Positions 53,747 to 62,590 of a stretch of DNA of 64,000 nucleotides are shown here, one piece after another. Position numbers and translations under genes: made by a program. The DNA comes from JAYPAN01 sp038123715 (GTDB lineage Bacteria; Pseudomonadota; Alphaproteobacteria; RS24), in the NCBI GenBank assembly GCA_038123715.1, contig JAYPAN010000001.1, forward strand, positions 124,001 through 188,000, written 5' to 3'. Every line of letters begins with the position of its first letter. Position 1 is the stretch's first letter. The notes beneath the pieces were generated by a model. It worked only from the letters and a program-made list of their open reading frames with translations, was not told the origin of the DNA and did not search any database.

Positions 53747-54841
53747 TTAGCCATCTTCATTTTGCAGCAAAATCATCAGCGCCAGTGACGAGGCGATAAG
53801 CGGCGGCGCCCAGCTGGCAAAAATCGGATGCATCAGACCGGTTTGAGCGACTTTAACAATAAAAGCATTGGCAAGAAACAGACCAAAGCCGGATAAAGTT
53901 GCCAGTCCGAGCGTCTGGAAAGTCGGCACCATGCGCGAGGTCGGCATTGAAAAACACGCCGCCAGCAGCACCATTGAGACCAGCAAAAGCGGCTTTGATA
54001 TCAGGCCGTGAAAGCGCACACTATGGGCGGTGATATCGACACCGGCAGCTGCTGCCATTTCAATATAATTTGGCAATTGCCAGAGCGAGACAGTTTCCGG
54101 TCGCCGGAAATTACTGCGTAATGTCTCGATTTGCATACGGCTGGCAAGCGTCACATGGGCGATATTTTCAGGGGCGCGGCCATAATGAAGTTTTGTCGCG
54201 CCGGTCAAATGCCAGGCTGCGCCAGTATTGCCATTGCTCAGGCGCGCGTCTTGCGCTTGCAGGCGATAGGCCAGTCGGCCATTTTCGTCAAACACCATGA
54301 ATGATGGTGCGGCAAGACCGGTTTCTTCACCTTCCAGCATTTGCGGTGCGCGGATAATCATGCTGCCCGCATCATGCCGGTCGCGGAACCAAATGCCGCT
54401 TTTTGACACGCTGAATTGCGCTTGCGAGCCGTTCAACCCGTCTTCAATGGCGCGAAATTTCTGCAATCCCCTGCTGCCAAGCGGGTCAAGCGCGGCGATA
54501 ATGGCAATGCCGAGAAACAGCGCGGTCAACAAAAGCGGGGTAAGATATTGCCAAGCGGAAATACCGGCGGCGCGAATGACTACAAGTTCGCGGCTTTCGC
54601 TCAAACGCAGCAGGCAAAAGACGCCGCCAAACAGAAAAATAAACGGCAGAAAATTGACGACCATAAGCGGCAGGCGCAGCCAGCTATAATAGAGCGCGGC
54701 ATTAGTGCCTTGATTATGGCGGGTCGCCAGTTTCAGCATTTCGAGGAAATCACCGAGAAAGGCAATGGCGATAAACACCATGCCGGTAATGGCAACCCAC
54801 AGCATGAATTTTGCCGCCAGATAAAAACCTAGCACACGCAT
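53747..54841 (-). CDS. lptG: LPS export permease LptG
   Basis: A 364-residue LptF/LptG-family permease: three membrane helices in the N-terminal ~115 residues, a periplasmic beta-jellyroll (about 125-270), and three helices at the C-terminus. With LptF and the LptB ATPase it extracts LPS from the inner membrane. Its start codon shares one base with the lptF stop. lptB is not in the window. Confidence 0.92.
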   Translation of the reverse strand: MRVLGFYLAAKFMLWVAITGMVFIAIAFLGDFLEMLKLATRHNQGTNAALYYSWLRLPLMVVNFLPFIFLFGGVFCLLRLSESRELVVIRAAGISAWQYLTPLLLTALFLGIAIIAALDPLGSRGLQKFRAIEDGLNGSQAQFSVSKSGIWFRDRHDAGSMIIRAPQMLEGEETGLAAPSFMVFDENGRLAYRLQAQDARLSNGNTGAAWHLTGATKLHYGRAPENIAHVTLASRMQIETLRSNFRRPETVSLWQLPNYIEMAAAAGVDITAHSVRFHGLISKPLLLVSMVLLAACFSMPTSRMVPTFQTLGLATLSGFGLFLANAFIVKVAQTGLMHPIFASWAPPLIASSLALMILLQNEDG

Positions 54842-55986
54842 TATGACGCATCCCCGACAGCAGAAGCGGTTTGGCTTTTCCCGAAAAATGGCCAGCGCCC
54901 CTTATGCACTTCGAAATAGAGGAAAATCGCCGCAAAAACCAGCGTCAGGCTTGGCACTAAGGCAATGACATGGACATTGCCCGAAGCGGTCGCTCGCCCG
55001 ATTGTGCCAATCAGCGCGATTTGGAAAAACACACATAAAAACACAGCCAGCGTCACGCGGCGGCTATAGCCATGCCGATTAAGGCCACCGGCGGTGATGC
55101 AGGCAAAGCAAATAAGCGTATAGACAAGCGGCGCGGTCAGATTGCCAATCCGTTCAAAGCCGTGGGCGCGGGCGCGCTCAATCGCTTTGGGATGGGTCAC
55201 TCCATATTTTTCCGGTTCAAAAAGCTGGTGTATCAACATGCTGTTGCGATTTGGCGGGCCGGTTTTGGCCGCGCGCGCTTCGGTCTGTTGAATGGGCAGG
55301 CTGTATTGGTCAAATTGCAGGCCATTGCTGCGCTGCGCGGCAGCATCATAGAAAATCTCGCCATTGGTCAGCAGAAAGTAAACCTGCCCGTCCTCCTGCC
55401 GCAAGCGACCGGCCTCGGCGATATAGGTGGTTGGCGCGTCAGCCAGCATATAGTCATGTATCATCACATCGCGCCAGCTTCCGTCACTGGCCTTGCCGGC
55501 GGCGAAAATGACCATTTTGTCTTCTATGTCATTGAAAATACCGGGGCGCAGCGCGGCCAGCACAAAATCGGTCGCCAGATTTTCGCTCTTGGCGCGCATC
55601 GCCTTATAGGCAATCGGGCTGATATAAAAGGACAGCGCGGCCTGCAAGGCAATCACCAAAACGCACACGCCGATAACCGGACGCAAGATTCGCAACGGGC
55701 TGAGACCGGCAGCGGTCAGCGCAAAATACTCATTGTCTTGCAATAGGCGCATGAGCTGAACCAGCATGGTCACCAGCAATGCCGGTGCGAGCGTGAAACT
55801 CAGCACACGCGGAATAATCAGACCGGCAAGTTCAGCCATTGCCACAAGCGAAACATTTTGGCCAATCATGTCTTCAAGCATGTTCAATGTCTGCACCAGC
55901 CAGACAATACCGGCCAAAACCAGTGCCATCGCCATTTGCGCCTTCAGCAGACGGCCAAATAAATATCGGTCAAGTCCGGTAAACAT
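54841..55986 (-). CDS. lptF: LPS export permease LptF
   Basis: A 381-residue partner of LptG with the same layout: three N-terminal helices (about 18-115), a periplasmic jellyroll (about 125-260) and three C-terminal helices. Conserved features include MLEDMIGQ, QDNEYFALTAAGLSP and FERIGNLTAPLVYTLICFA. Start is ATG 55986 or GTG 56001. In many alphaproteobacteria the order is lptF-lptG-lptD-surA beside pepA; here lptFG stands alone between mutase and dehydrogenase genes. Confidence 0.92.
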   Translation of the reverse strand: MFTGLDRYLFGRLLKAQMAMALVLAGIVWLVQTLNMLEDMIGQNVSLVAMAELAGLIIPRVLSFTLAPALLVTMLVQLMRLLQDNEYFALTAAGLSPLRILRPVIGVCVLVIALQAALSFYISPIAYKAMRAKSENLATDFVLAALRPGIFNDIEDKMVIFAAGKASDGSWRDVMIHDYMLADAPTTYIAEAGRLRQEDGQVYFLLTNGEIFYDAAAQRSNGLQFDQYSLPIQQTEARAAKTGPPNRNSMLIHQLFEPEKYGVTHPKAIERARAHGFERIGNLTAPLVYTLICFACITAGGLNRHGYSRRVTLAVFLCVFFQIALIGTIGRATASGNVHVIALVPSLTLVFAAIFLYFEVHKGRWPFFGKSQTASAVGDAS

Positions 55987-56123
55987 GGCCTTTTTTAACA
56001 CAATTCAGCCGGTTTCCAAGCAATTGCCAATTCACCTGCAAATGACCACATGAAAGATGAATGATTTGCGCCATTGGTTTTGTGGCTCTAGAGTGTTTGG
56101 ACTGTCAATAATGGGAGGCATTG

Positions 56124-57317
56124 ATGGATTTGAATTTCACGCAGGAATATGAGGATTTCCGCACCGATGTGCGCGGGTTTCTGGACGCTCATAAAGCCGA
56201 TGCGCCGGCCGCCGGAGACCGCAGCGTGCGGAGTAAAAAACGCCTGGCCTGGCAAAAAATCTTGCTGGCCAATGGCTATGCAGGTCGCACTCTGCCCAAG
56301 GAATATGGCGGCTATGGCGCCGCGCCCGATGCGTTGAAGCAGCGCATTATCGCCGAAGAGTTTGCCCGCGCCAAAGTGCCGGGCGGTATTTCCGGTCAGG
56401 GTATTAACATGCTGGTGCCGACTTTGCTGGAGCTTGGCACGGAAGAGCAAAAGCGTACTTATATTGAGCCGACACTGAGTGGCGAGATGGTGTGGTGTCA
56501 GGGTTATTCCGAGCCGGGGGCGGGGTCGGATTTGGCTTCCTTGCGGACAGCCGCCATTGTGGATGGCGATGACTTTGTCATTAACGGTCAAAAAATCTGG
56601 ACCAGCACGGCCAATCAGGCGGATATGATGTTTTGTCTGGTTCGCACCGAGCCGGATGCGCCCAAACATCACGGCATTTCCTATTTGCTGATTTCAATGG
56701 ACACGCCGGGCATTGAAGTGCGCCCGCTTATGACCATGACCGGCCATGCCGAGTTCAATGAGGTGTTTTTCACCGATGTGCGTGTGCCGACCGACCAGAT
56801 TGTCGGCAAGCGCGGTGAGGGCTGGATGGTGGCCAATGCAACCTTGACGCATGAGCGCGGTATGCTTGGCGACCCGGATGCGGCGTTGACGCGGCTCAAT
56901 GCGATTGCTGATATTATGAAGCATGAGCAAGTGGATGGCCTGCCGCTGATGGATAATCCGACTTATCGTGACCGTCTGGTGACGCTGGAAGCGGAAGTCT
57001 ATGCCATGAAGTTTAACGGTATGCGCCTGACAACGGCAGCCGCCAATAAGGAATCGGCGGGCATGGCTGGATTGATTGTCAAATTGCAGGGCTGCGAATT
57101 GAACCACCAGCTTGCCGAGCTGGCGATTGATGTGATGGGCGAATATGGCGTGTTGTTTGAGGACAGCCCGTTTCTGCGCGACCAAGGCTTGTGGCAGACC
57201 CATTATATGTTCGACCTTGGGCTGATTATTGGCGGCGGCTCGGCGCAAATTCAAAAAAACATTATCAGCGAACGCGGTTTGGGTATGCCGCGCGAGCCGA
57301 AAGTAGCCAAGGCATAG
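56124..57317 (+). CDS. Acyl-CoA dehydrogenase family protein, subunit 1
   Basis: A 397-residue FAD-dependent acyl-CoA dehydrogenase. N-terminal helical domain; the flavin-binding middle domain has WCQGYSEPGAGSDLASLRT and the KIWTSTANQADM region; the C-terminal helical domain ends with IIGGGSAQIQKNIISERGLG. GGGAGG sits five bases before ATG 56124. It is followed 11 bases later by a second, shorter dehydrogenase, a pairing typical of heteromeric enzymes (alpha2beta2) in steroid/side-chain and unusual acyl-CoA oxidation; substrate not evident. Confidence 0.92.
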   Translation: MDLNFTQEYEDFRTDVRGFLDAHKADAPAAGDRSVRSKKRLAWQKILLANGYAGRTLPKEYGGYGAAPDALKQRIIAEEFARAKVPGGISGQGINMLVPTLLELGTEEQKRTYIEPTLSGEMVWCQGYSEPGAGSDLASLRTAAIVDGDDFVINGQKIWTSTANQADMMFCLVRTEPDAPKHHGISYLLISMDTPGIEVRPLMTMTGHAEFNEVFFTDVRVPTDQIVGKRGEGWMVANATLTHERGMLGDPDAALTRLNAIADIMKHEQVDGLPLMDNPTYRDRLVTLEAEVYAMKFNGMRLTTAAANKESAGMAGLIVKLQGCELNHQLAELAIDVMGEYGVLFEDSPFLRDQGLWQTHYMFDLGLIIGGGSAQIQKNIISERGLGMPREPKVAKA

Positions 57318-57328
57318 GGGCAAGCATC

Positions 57329-58423
57329 ATGTATTTTGGATTGTCTGAAGACCAGAAAATGTTGCAGGACTCGGTTGGCCGCTATTTGGAAACCGCGTCG
57401 GAATTGGAGGCTGTGCGCGGCTTTATTGCCGGTGACATGGCGTTGGCGGCCAGCGTGCAAAACGGCCTGATGGAATTGGGCGTGCCGCTTGCGCTGATAC
57501 CCGAAGCGCAAGGCGGGCTTGGCATGGGCGTGCTTGAGGCGGCGCTGATTCAGCAAATGCTTGGTCGCTATATCGTGCCATCGGGATTTACTGCCAATTA
57601 CGGCATGGCAGTTATGGCTTTGCGGCGCGGCGCGTCACCGGCGCAGCAAGATGATTGGCTTGGGCGTATGGCCTCAGGTGATGTGGTGATGGCAACCGGC
57701 CTGACCGAGGCGGTGGGCGCGCGCGACAGGGCGGGTCTGTCGCTCGACAATGGCAAATTATCGGGTCGCGCCAGCTTTGCGATGGGCAATGAATTGGCGA
57801 CCCATTATCTGTTGACCACCGGGGATGCGCTGGTGATTGTCGCGCGCGATGCGGCTGGCATCAGTGAAACGGCGCTGACCACAATCGACAAAACGCGCCA
57901 TGTGGTGACGCTTGATGTTGATTGCGCGGCGGCGGAAGCGCTGGACGGTAATGACATGGCCGCTGCCACTGAGGCGACGCTGAATACGGGGCGTTTGCTG
58001 TTGGCGGCTGACAGTTTCGGGGCGGCGGAAATGATGCTGGAAAAAGCCGTTGCCTATGCCAAGGAGCGTGAGCAGTTCAACCGGCCAATCGGGTCATTTC
58101 AGGCGGTCAAGCATATGTGTGCCGAAATGGCAGCCAAGCTGGAGCCGTGCCGCGCGCTGGTCTGGTATGCCGCCTATGCACAGGATAATGTGCCGGAAGA
58201 AGCCGGGCTGATGGCGCGTCTGGCCAAGGCGCATGTCAGCGAGGTTGGCAAATATATCGCCCGCACATCAACCGAAGTGCATGGCGGCATGGGCTTTACC
58301 GATTTGCTGGGGTTGCATTACTGGTTCAAGCGCATTGGCGCCAATCGGCAATTGTTGGGCGGGCCGCAGGCGTTACGCGCCGAGGCCGCCGCTTTGCAGG
58401 GCTGGGGACAAGACGCTGCGTAA
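57329..58423 (+). CDS. Acyl-CoA dehydrogenase family protein, subunit 2
   Basis: A 364-residue dehydrogenase lacking some residues of a canonical full-length enzyme. It begins YFGLSEDQKMLQDSVGRYLE and ends with the FAD/acyl region (QFNRPIGSFQAVKHMCAEMAAKLE, EVHGGMGFTDLLGLHYWFKRI). The middle domain is less conserved than in its neighbour. ATG 57329 has GGGG upstream. Probably forms a complex with the preceding gene product. Confidence 0.9.
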   Translation: MYFGLSEDQKMLQDSVGRYLETASELEAVRGFIAGDMALAASVQNGLMELGVPLALIPEAQGGLGMGVLEAALIQQMLGRYIVPSGFTANYGMAVMALRRGASPAQQDDWLGRMASGDVVMATGLTEAVGARDRAGLSLDNGKLSGRASFAMGNELATHYLLTTGDALVIVARDAAGISETALTTIDKTRHVVTLDVDCAAAEALDGNDMAAATEATLNTGRLLLAADSFGAAEMMLEKAVAYAKEREQFNRPIGSFQAVKHMCAEMAAKLEPCRALVWYAAYAQDNVPEEAGLMARLAKAHVSEVGKYIARTSTEVHGGMGFTDLLGLHYWFKRIGANRQLLGGPQALRAEAAALQGWGQDAA

Positions 58424-58428
58424 AGAAA

Positions 58429-58455
58429 GGGGACACCGCTTTTGACGGCATCCCC
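58429..58455. terminator. Imperfect hairpin between converging dehydrogenase and thiolase genes
   Basis: GGGGACACCG (58429-58438) pairs with CGGCATCCCC (58446-58455) apart from two mismatches, with a 7-base loop. A plausible bidirectional terminator without a long T-run. Confidence 0.45.
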
Positions 58456-58497
58456 TGATTTACCCGACAGCGCATTGCTGCCGCCTTTCCTTAATGC

Positions 58498-59733
58498 TTA
58501 AACGCGCTCAAGGATAACCGCCGGTGCCATGCCGCCTGCCGCGCACATGGTCACCAGACCGAATTGTTTGTCTTGGCGTTCCAACTCATCGAGCATTGTG
58601 CCGACCAAAATTGAGCCGGTCGCGCCAATCGGGTGGCCAAGCGCCATCGCGCCGCCATTCACATTGACCTTTTCGCGATCCACATCAAGGTCACGGATGA
58701 ATTTCTCAGTGACGACGGAAAACGCTTCATTGACTTCAAACAAGTCAATATCAGCCAATGTCAGACCGGCTTTTTCAAGCACTTTGCGGGCTGCCGGCAC
58801 GGGTGCGTTCAGCATCAGTGTCGGGCTGTCGCCCATATTGGCAATGGCGCGGATTTTGGCGCGCGGTTTCAGACCATTGGCCTGTGCATATTCCGCCGAG
58901 GCCAGCAACAAGGCCGCAGCACCGTCAACCACACCGGAGGAATTACCGGCATGGTGAACATGATTGATTTCCAAATCGGGATAGGCCTGATTTATCAGCT
59001 TGCGGAATGTCGTGCCGTCTTCGTCAAGCGGGATATCGGCCAGCTTGGCAAAACTTGGTTCCAATTGCGACAGGCTTTCCATTGTCGTGCCGGGACGCGG
59101 AAACTCTTCCTTATCAAGAGCCAGCGACCCATCTTCCTTGTGAACCGCGACCAGTGACTTGTCGAAATGACCATTTTCAATCGCATTGGCGGCGCGTTGC
59201 TGGCTGACCAGAGCCAGCGCGTCCACCGCGTCGCGGTCAATGCCTTCCAGCGTGGCAATCGCATCGGCGCAAACGCCCTGATGCGGCTGCGGATGCACTT
59301 CGCGCAAGCGTGTATTGCCATTGTCGAGGAAAGGCGAACCGGAAGCGGCATCGCTGCCAAAACGCGACATCATTTCCGTGCCACCGGCAATGGTCAAATC
59401 TTCCATGCCCGACATGATATTGGCGGCGGCGATATTCACCGCCGTTATGCCGGAGCCGCAAAACCGGTCAAGCGTCATGGCGCTGGATTTCACATCATAA
59501 CCGGCGTCAAGCGCGGCCATGCGCCCCAAATCGCCGCTTTGCGTGCCGCGTTGCGAACTGGTTCCCCAAATAATATCATCTACTTCGGCAGTGTTGATTT
59601 TATTGCGCTCGGCCAGCGCTTTCAAAACTGTTGCACCCAAATGTTGCGGGTGAATATCGGCAAGCGCACCCTTGCCCGGCTTGCCAATGCCGCGTGGTGT
59701 GCGGCAGGCGTCAATAATCCATGCATCTGTCAT
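58498..59733 (-). CDS. Acetyl-CoA acyltransferase (thiolase)
   Basis: A 411-residue thiolase, involved in beta-oxidation or acetoacetyl-CoA metabolism. The nucleophile Cys92 is in DRFCGSG, His367 in the NGGAMALGHPIGATG signature, and the base Cys397 in MCAAGG. Length fits the biosynthetic/degradative family; which direction is favoured cannot be told from sequence. Together with the adjacent dehydrogenases and tesB it suggests fatty-acid degradation capacity. Confidence 0.95.
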   Translation of the reverse strand: MTDAWIIDACRTPRGIGKPGKGALADIHPQHLGATVLKALAERNKINTAEVDDIIWGTSSQRGTQSGDLGRMAALDAGYDVKSSAMTLDRFCGSGITAVNIAAANIMSGMEDLTIAGGTEMMSRFGSDAASGSPFLDNGNTRLREVHPQPHQGVCADAIATLEGIDRDAVDALALVSQQRAANAIENGHFDKSLVAVHKEDGSLALDKEEFPRPGTTMESLSQLEPSFAKLADIPLDEDGTTFRKLINQAYPDLEINHVHHAGNSSGVVDGAAALLLASAEYAQANGLKPRAKIRAIANMGDSPTLMLNAPVPAARKVLEKAGLTLADIDLFEVNEAFSVVTEKFIRDLDVDREKVNVNGGAMALGHPIGATGSILVGTMLDELERQDKQFGLVTMCAAGGMAPAVILERV

Positions 59734-59924
59734 CTATCGTCTCCCGTTTACAGAAATTTCAAATTCACTTCACTTTATTGACGTTAAACTAGTGCAGTCA
59801 GTTTTGGGGAGCAAGCAGGAATTCAGAAACGCCAATTGCGACATTCTATGCTGGCACAAAGATGCGGCGATGAATATAGTCGGGGCGTCAAGCGAGCTGC
59901 CGGTGATTTGGGTGAGGAATTATC

Positions 59925-60395
59925 GTGAAAAAAATAAAGGCAAAAAAGGCCGGTGTGGCGGCTTTTCGCTATCGGGCGGGGCGATTTGAATTATGCCTGG
60001 TCAGTTCAAGAAAATCGCCCAAAAGGCTGGTGCTGCCAAAGGGCAATGTCGACAAAATGGAGAAAAAGCGCGCCGCCGCCATGCGCGAAGTATTTGAGGA
60101 GGCGGGGCTGTCAGGGCAGGTGATGAAACGGCCCAATGTTGCGGTCAATGGCAAAGGCCGCCCGATAGAAGGGCGCAAAGCCCATGTTCAGTATTTCCCG
60201 ATGAGGGTTGATGATGAAATGTCAAACTGGCCGGAGCAAAGATGGCGGCGGCGCGTCTGGGTCAGTTTGAATGATATTGGCAAGCGTCGCAAATATCGCC
60301 ATATCCGAAGAATAATTGACGCCATGGCAATGGGTGAGGCCAAAACTTGGCGCAAGTTTCTGAGGCTGGTGCGCGGAAAAAAACCGAGCCGATGA
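59925..60395 (+). CDS. Nudix hydrolase (diadenosine/diphosphoinositol polyphosphate type)
   Basis: A 156-residue, strongly basic Nudix protein. The complete Nudix box GX5EX7REVXEEXGL runs from Gly40 to Leu62. The fold and the KKAGVAAFRYRAGRFELCLVSSRKS start resemble the diphosphoinositol-polyphosphate phosphohydrolase group, which cleaves Ap(n)A or related pyrophosphates; true substrate unknown. GTG 59925 has GAGG seven bases upstream. It converges on the helicase gene through a shared hairpin. Confidence 0.9.
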   Translation: MKKIKAKKAGVAAFRYRAGRFELCLVSSRKSPKRLVLPKGNVDKMEKKRAAAMREVFEEAGLSGQVMKRPNVAVNGKGRPIEGRKAHVQYFPMRVDDEMSNWPEQRWRRRVWVSLNDIGKRRKYRHIRRIIDAMAMGEAKTWRKFLRLVRGKKPSR

Positions 60396-60420
60396 CCCGA
60401 AAGCCAATCAGTCTTTCGGG
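60396..60420. terminator. Perfect hairpin between Nudix and helicase genes
   Basis: CCCGAAAG (60396-60403) and CTTTCGGG (60413-60420) form an 8-bp stem with a 9-base loop starting at the base after the Nudix stop; the helicase stop is in the loop. Probable bidirectional terminator. Confidence 0.6.
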
Positions 60421-61940
60421 CTGGATGGCGGCGTTTTCAAAAACGCGGGCATATTGCCGTCAAAAGCATCCTTGGCTGGCTTGCCGGATTTAGCTGCGGG
60501 TTTTTTCGACGCGGCCTGCGCTCGTGGCTTGCCGGTTTCGGGCGCTTTCCCATTTGCGTCAGTTGCGCCATTGGATTTTGCCGTATCTTCTCTTGGACGA
60601 CGATTGCCGCGACCCAATAATCCGCGACGGCGGCCTTTTCGCGGCGCTTTTTCGTCACCAGTTTCGTCGCCCGTTTGGCTTATATCGTCCTTGCGGCTCT
60701 CATCCGTCCCATTGCGCTGACGCCCGCGCGCCTGCCGACCGGATTTACCGCGCCTGTCGCCACCCCGACCTGAGCGCCGTTCGCGCCGGCCATCCGCCTC
60801 CGCTTCTCCGGCTTCATTGTCTATGCCCACCAATTCAAGGCGCGGAATATCTTTTTTGATAAGCGCCTCAATCGCCTCGACATATTTCTGGTCTTGGCGT
60901 GTCGCCAGCATGAAAGCCGCGCCGGTGCGTCCTGCTCGGCCTGTGCGCCCGATACGATGCACATAATCCTCGGCATGAGTTGGCACGTCGAAGTTAAACA
61001 CATGGCTGACGGCGGGAATATCAAGCCCGCGCGCGGCGACATCCGAGGCAATCAGATAAGTGGCGGAGCCGCTTTTGAATTGGTCAAGCATACGCAGCCG
61101 CATATGCTGATCCATGTCGCCATGCAGCGACACCGCCTTATAGCCGTGGCGTTGCAGGCTTTCCAGCAAAGCGCCGATATCGCGCTTGCGATTGCAGAAA
61201 ATAATACCATTGGTGACATCTTCGCGCTCAAACAGGGCGCGCAAGGCGGCGCGTTTTTTCATCGGCGCAATGTCAATCAGCGCTTGCGTGACATTTTCAT
61301 TGGTCGAGGAGGGCGGGGCGACCTCAATGCGTTTGGGGGCTGAGAGAAACTGCTCGGACAGGCGGGTGATTTCCGGCGGCATGGTGGCCGAGAAAAACAA
61401 AGTCTGGCGGGTGAACGGCACCAGCGAGACAATTTTTTCAATGTCGGGAATAAAGCCCATATCGAGCATCCGGTCGGCTTCGTCAATCACCAGCACTTCA
61501 ACGCCGCGCAACAACACTTTGCCGCGTTCAACATGGTCAAGCAGGCGACCCGGTGTGGCAATCAGCACATCGGCGCCGCGTTCAATGGCGCGCTCTTGGT
61601 CGCCAAAGCTGACGCCGCCGATAAGCAGGGCTTTGGTCAATTTGGTGTTTTTGCCATAAAGGTCGAAATTTTCGGCGACTTGTGCGGCCAGTTCGCGGGT
61701 CGGCTCCAAAATCAGCGTGCGCGGCATACGCGCTTTGGCACGACCCTTCATCAGCCGGTGAATCATTGGCAGGGTAAAACTTGCCGTCTTGCCAGTGCCG
61801 GTTTGGGCAATGCCCAACACATCGCGCCCGGCCAGAACTTCCGGTATTGCTTCAGCCTGAATAGGAGTGGGTTCGCTATAGCCAACATCATTGATGGCTG
61901 CCATTATCTCGGGGGCCAGCCCCAAATTATTAAAGCTCAT
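60408..61940 (-). CDS. DEAD-box ATP-dependent RNA helicase (RhlE-type)
   Basis: A 510-residue RNA helicase. Q motif near 20-28, motif I AQTGTGKT (45-52), PTRELAAQ, DEAD (153-156), SATMPPEI and HRIGRTGRAG are all intact; the core ends near residue 375. The rest is a basic, Arg/Gly/Lys-rich low-complexity tail that likely binds RNA or RNase E. GGAAG precedes ATG 61940. A structured leader of about 87 bases and a promoter are visible upstream, as in cold-shock helicases. Confidence 0.95.
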   Translation of the reverse strand: MSFNNLGLAPEIMAAINDVGYSEPTPIQAEAIPEVLAGRDVLGIAQTGTGKTASFTLPMIHRLMKGRAKARMPRTLILEPTRELAAQVAENFDLYGKNTKLTKALLIGGVSFGDQERAIERGADVLIATPGRLLDHVERGKVLLRGVEVLVIDEADRMLDMGFIPDIEKIVSLVPFTRQTLFFSATMPPEITRLSEQFLSAPKRIEVAPPSSTNENVTQALIDIAPMKKRAALRALFEREDVTNGIIFCNRKRDIGALLESLQRHGYKAVSLHGDMDQHMRLRMLDQFKSGSATYLIASDVAARGLDIPAVSHVFNFDVPTHAEDYVHRIGRTGRAGRTGAAFMLATRQDQKYVEAIEALIKKDIPRLELVGIDNEAGEAEADGRRERRSGRGGDRRGKSGRQARGRQRNGTDESRKDDISQTGDETGDEKAPRKGRRRGLLGRGNRRPREDTAKSNGATDANGKAPETGKPRAQAASKKPAAKSGKPAKDAFDGNMPAFLKTPPSSPKD

Positions 61941-61980
61941 TATATCTTCCGTGTCGGGCGGCCTGTTGCCGCTATATGTG

Positions 61981-62015
61981 GGCGGGACTCCGCCATTCAG
62001 GCCATCACGGCCTGA
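61981..62015 (-). promoter_or_regulatory. Two stem-loops in the helicase mRNA leader
   Basis: GGCGG-gact-CCGCC (61981-61994) and TCAGGCC-atcac-GGCCTGA (61997-62015) are perfect hairpins 2 bases apart, between the predicted start of transcription and the helicase start codon. A role in temperature or autogenous control is inference. Confidence 0.5.
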
Positions 62016-62033
62016 CCTGTCTTTCCGCGCGTG

Positions 62034-62061
62034 AAAATAGAGTTTTTTCGCAACTTGTAAA
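62034..62061 (-). promoter_or_regulatory. Probable helicase promoter
   Basis: Read on the minus strand: TTTACA (62061-62056), 16-base spacer, TATTTT (62039-62034). This puts transcription start near 62027. Confidence 0.5.
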
Positions 62062-62143
62062 GGTTTGTTTGGTGCTTGCCCAAAATGGCAGGGCTTGGCT
62101 AAGCTGTAAATGCATTGGCGGAGAACATAAAAGGGAGGAAACC

Positions 62144-62590
62144 ATGCAAAAAATGCAAAAGCAAATGATGGGTCATGCATTGCTGGTCATGATTATTGCG
62201 CTCTTGTCGGGCTTTATGCTGGCGGATGGGCTGCTCGGCGGTCAGGCGTTTTATTATTACGGCACGGCAGAAGGTTGGGCGCGCGCCCATACGGGTGGCA
62301 TCACCAATGGCCTTTTGGTGTTGGGCGTGGCGCTGACCATGCCGCATATCGGGCTGTCTGAGCGCATGACGCGCTATACGGGCTGGGGGCTGATATTCAC
62401 CGCTTGGGCGAATACCGCCTTTTACTGGTTTGGCAATGCGGCGGGCAATCGGGCGCTCACCGCCGGTGATAATCTACATGGCGCGGCCAATCTATTGTCA
62501 ATGATTGGGTTTTGGCTGGCGATGATTGGCGTTGTGCTGGCGCTTTGGCTGCTCGGCCATGCGGCGGTTAAATTGCTGCGCGCCGACTAA
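62144..62590 (+). CDS. Styrene-oxide-isomerase-like four-helix membrane protein
   Basis: A 148-residue, very hydrophobic protein with four predicted membrane helices (about 11-30, 52-68, 80-97, 114-138). The hallmark segments EGWARAHTGG-ITNG and NTAFYWFGN-NRALT match my recollection of StyC, the enzyme that rearranges styrene oxide to phenylacetaldehyde using a ferric haem held by a histidine. Aligned positions: His49 (haem ligand), Asn55 six residues later and Tyr94; the enzyme's aspartate eight residues before that Tyr is Thr86 here. GGGAGG five bases before ATG 62144 fixes the start. No styA/styB is nearby; substrate unknown. Its stop overlaps that of parE. Confidence 0.75.
   Translation: MQKMQKQMMGHALLVMIIALLSGFMLADGLLGGQAFYYYGTAEGWARAHTGGITNGLLVLGVALTMPHIGLSERMTRYTGWGLIFTAWANTAFYWFGNAAGNRALTAGDNLHGAANLLSMIGFWLAMIGVVLALWLLGHAAVKLLRAD

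Noticed and set aside
59734..59924. Possible second IscR or fatty-acid regulator site (TTGACGTTAA) between the thiolase and Nudix genes
   Set aside because: Only half of the site resembles a known operator and it lacks a palindromic partner.
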